A program made the position numbers and the translations under genes. Positions 5,548 to 5,901 of a DNA stretch of 5,901 bases are shown piece by piece. The notes beneath the pieces were generated by a model that made no database searches, was not told the DNA's origin, and worked only from the letters and a program-made list of their open reading frames with translations. The number at the start of each line of letters is the position of its first letter. The first letter of the stretch is position 1. Origin of the DNA: Candidatus Thorarchaeota archaeon (GTDB lineage: Archaea; Asgardarchaeota; Thorarchaeia; Thorarchaeales; Thorarchaeaceae); assembly GCA_016841005.1 (NCBI GenBank), contig JAEORG010000032.1, forward strand, positions 1-5,901. The letters run 5' to 3'.

Positions 5548-5586
5548 AATACATACTTATTAGTCAGAATACATACTAATAAGTCA
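5548..5586. promoter_or_regulatory. Paired operator-like repeats between the ICMT-like and TetR genes
   Basis: Two 19-base copies, 5548-5566 and 5568-5586, match at 17 of 19 positions and repeat with a 20-base period, about two helical turns. Within them ACTTATTAGT (5555-5564) and ACTAATAAGT (5575-5584) are perfect reverse complements, and each has a half-palindromic ACT-N4-AGT form. This suits binding by one or two TetR-type dimers. Each copy also contains a TATA-like TATGTATT on the minus strand; the one at 5568-5575 is well placed to serve the ICMT-like gene, so bound repressor would block its promoter. The right copy abuts the probable TATA box of the regulator gene, which suggests autoregulation. 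Confidence 0.65.
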
Positions 5587-5587
5587 C

Positions 5588-5594
5588 TTTTTAA
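5588..5594 (+). promoter_or_regulatory. TATA-like box for the TetR-type gene
   Basis: TTTTTAA lies directly beside the operator-like repeats. Transcription would start near 5617 and leave a leader of about 30 bases, enough to include the GAGGT site at 5634-5638, which is 10 bases before the ATG. The box is a weak consensus match. Confidence 0.35.
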
Positions 5595-5648
5595 CCTTGT
5601 TAGCCAAGCAATCATCAGAGTTCTCATAGAACAGAGGTCAGAAGCGTA

Positions 5649-5901
5649 ATGCCCAAAGTAGTTCCAGAATATAAGAAGAAAGCCAAGCAGAGAATCATCG
5701 AAGCAGGAGCAAGTATATTCGTTCAGAAGGGATACCACAGAACAAGCATGGATGATATAGCGGAATTATTAGGGGTAAGTAAAGGAGCAATCTACCAGTA
5801 TTTCAAGAGTAAAGACGAACTCTTTTCTCTGGTGGTTGAATCCATCCTAGTAGGTCAGAAGGATGAGGTGATGTCGATTATAATATCGGACAATCCCATG
5901 T
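5649..5901 (+). CDS. TetR/AcrR-family transcriptional regulator, N-terminal part
   Basis: The frame is open from ATG 5649 to the end of the window, giving 84 residues of a protein whose usual length is about 190-210. The N-terminal DNA-binding domain is clear: the first helix KKAKQRIIEAGASIFVQKGY (10-29), then the helix-turn-helix TSMDDIAELLGVSKGAIYQY (32-51) and FKSKDELF (52-59), the classic TetR ending. The ligand-binding domain is cut off, so the inducer cannot be guessed from sequence. A GAGGT site at 5634-5638 supports the start. The gene is divergent from the ICMT-like gene, and the repeats between them are its likely operator, so it probably controls both that gene and itself. The family call is very secure. 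Confidence 0.9.
   Translation, partial: MPKVVPEYKKKAKQRIIEAGASIFVQKGYHRTSMDDIAELLGVSKGAIYQYFKSKDELFSLVVESILVGQKDEVMSIIISDNPM

Noticed and set aside
5548..5586. Possible start of a CRISPR array or transposon end, because of the repeated 19-mers
   Set aside because: There are only two copies with a one-base gap, no spacers, no transposase or cas gene nearby, and the position between divergent genes fits an operator.
5439..5738. A 99-codon minus-strand open frame covering the operator and the start of the TetR gene
   Set aside because: It overlaps two well-supported genes and the repeat-bearing promoter region, and has no recognisable domain.
1..5901. tRNA, rRNA or riboswitch
   Set aside because: I saw no cloverleaf with a T-loop GTTCRA core, no rRNA-like segment and no recognisable riboswitch core by reading; a covariance-model search would be the decisive test.

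Overview
The window looks archaeal. Several starts lack a Shine-Dalgarno site but have a TATA-like box about 26 bases upstream, which suggests leaderless mRNAs. Other starts carry GGAGG or GGTG sites. The large secreted protein has an N-terminal signal peptide, many N-glycosylation sequons and a single C-terminal membrane anchor with a short basic tail, an architecture common in archaeal surface proteins. The moderate-to-low GC and the protein flavour would fit an Asgard (for example Thorarchaeota-like) or other uncultured euryarchaeal-type genome, but I cannot fix the lineage from the sequence.

Layout. Bases 1-60 probably hold the tail of a rightward gene. Bases 61-243 are a convergent 3' region with a T-run and small hairpins. 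Next comes a leftward gene for a membrane-anchored extracellular zinc metalloprotease (HExxHxxGxxD signature). It is divergent from a rightward gene of the L-2-amino-thiazoline-4-carboxylate (ATC) hydrolase-like family. After a convergent gap with inverted repeats at both stop codons, three leftward genes for integral membrane proteins follow. Listed from low to high coordinate they are a 129-residue four-helix protein of unknown function, a CPBP/Abi (Rce1-like) protein with a degraded first motif, and an isoprenylcysteine/phospholipid methyltransferase (ICMT/PEMT) family enzyme. At the right end a TetR/AcrR regulator starts rightward and runs off the window.

How the parts fit. The methyltransferase and the TetR gene are divergent. 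Their shared intergenic region carries two 19-base near-identical repeats at a 20-base period, which also form a 10-bp perfect inverted repeat. This is the best regulatory signal in the window and most likely the TetR operator. The Rce1-like protein next to an ICMT-like enzyme recalls the two post-prenylation steps of eukaryotic CAAX processing. Both families also have unrelated prokaryotic roles, and the protease motif here is incomplete, so that link is a hypothesis only. The metalloprotease and the ATC-hydrolase-like protein have no evident functional tie to the rest.
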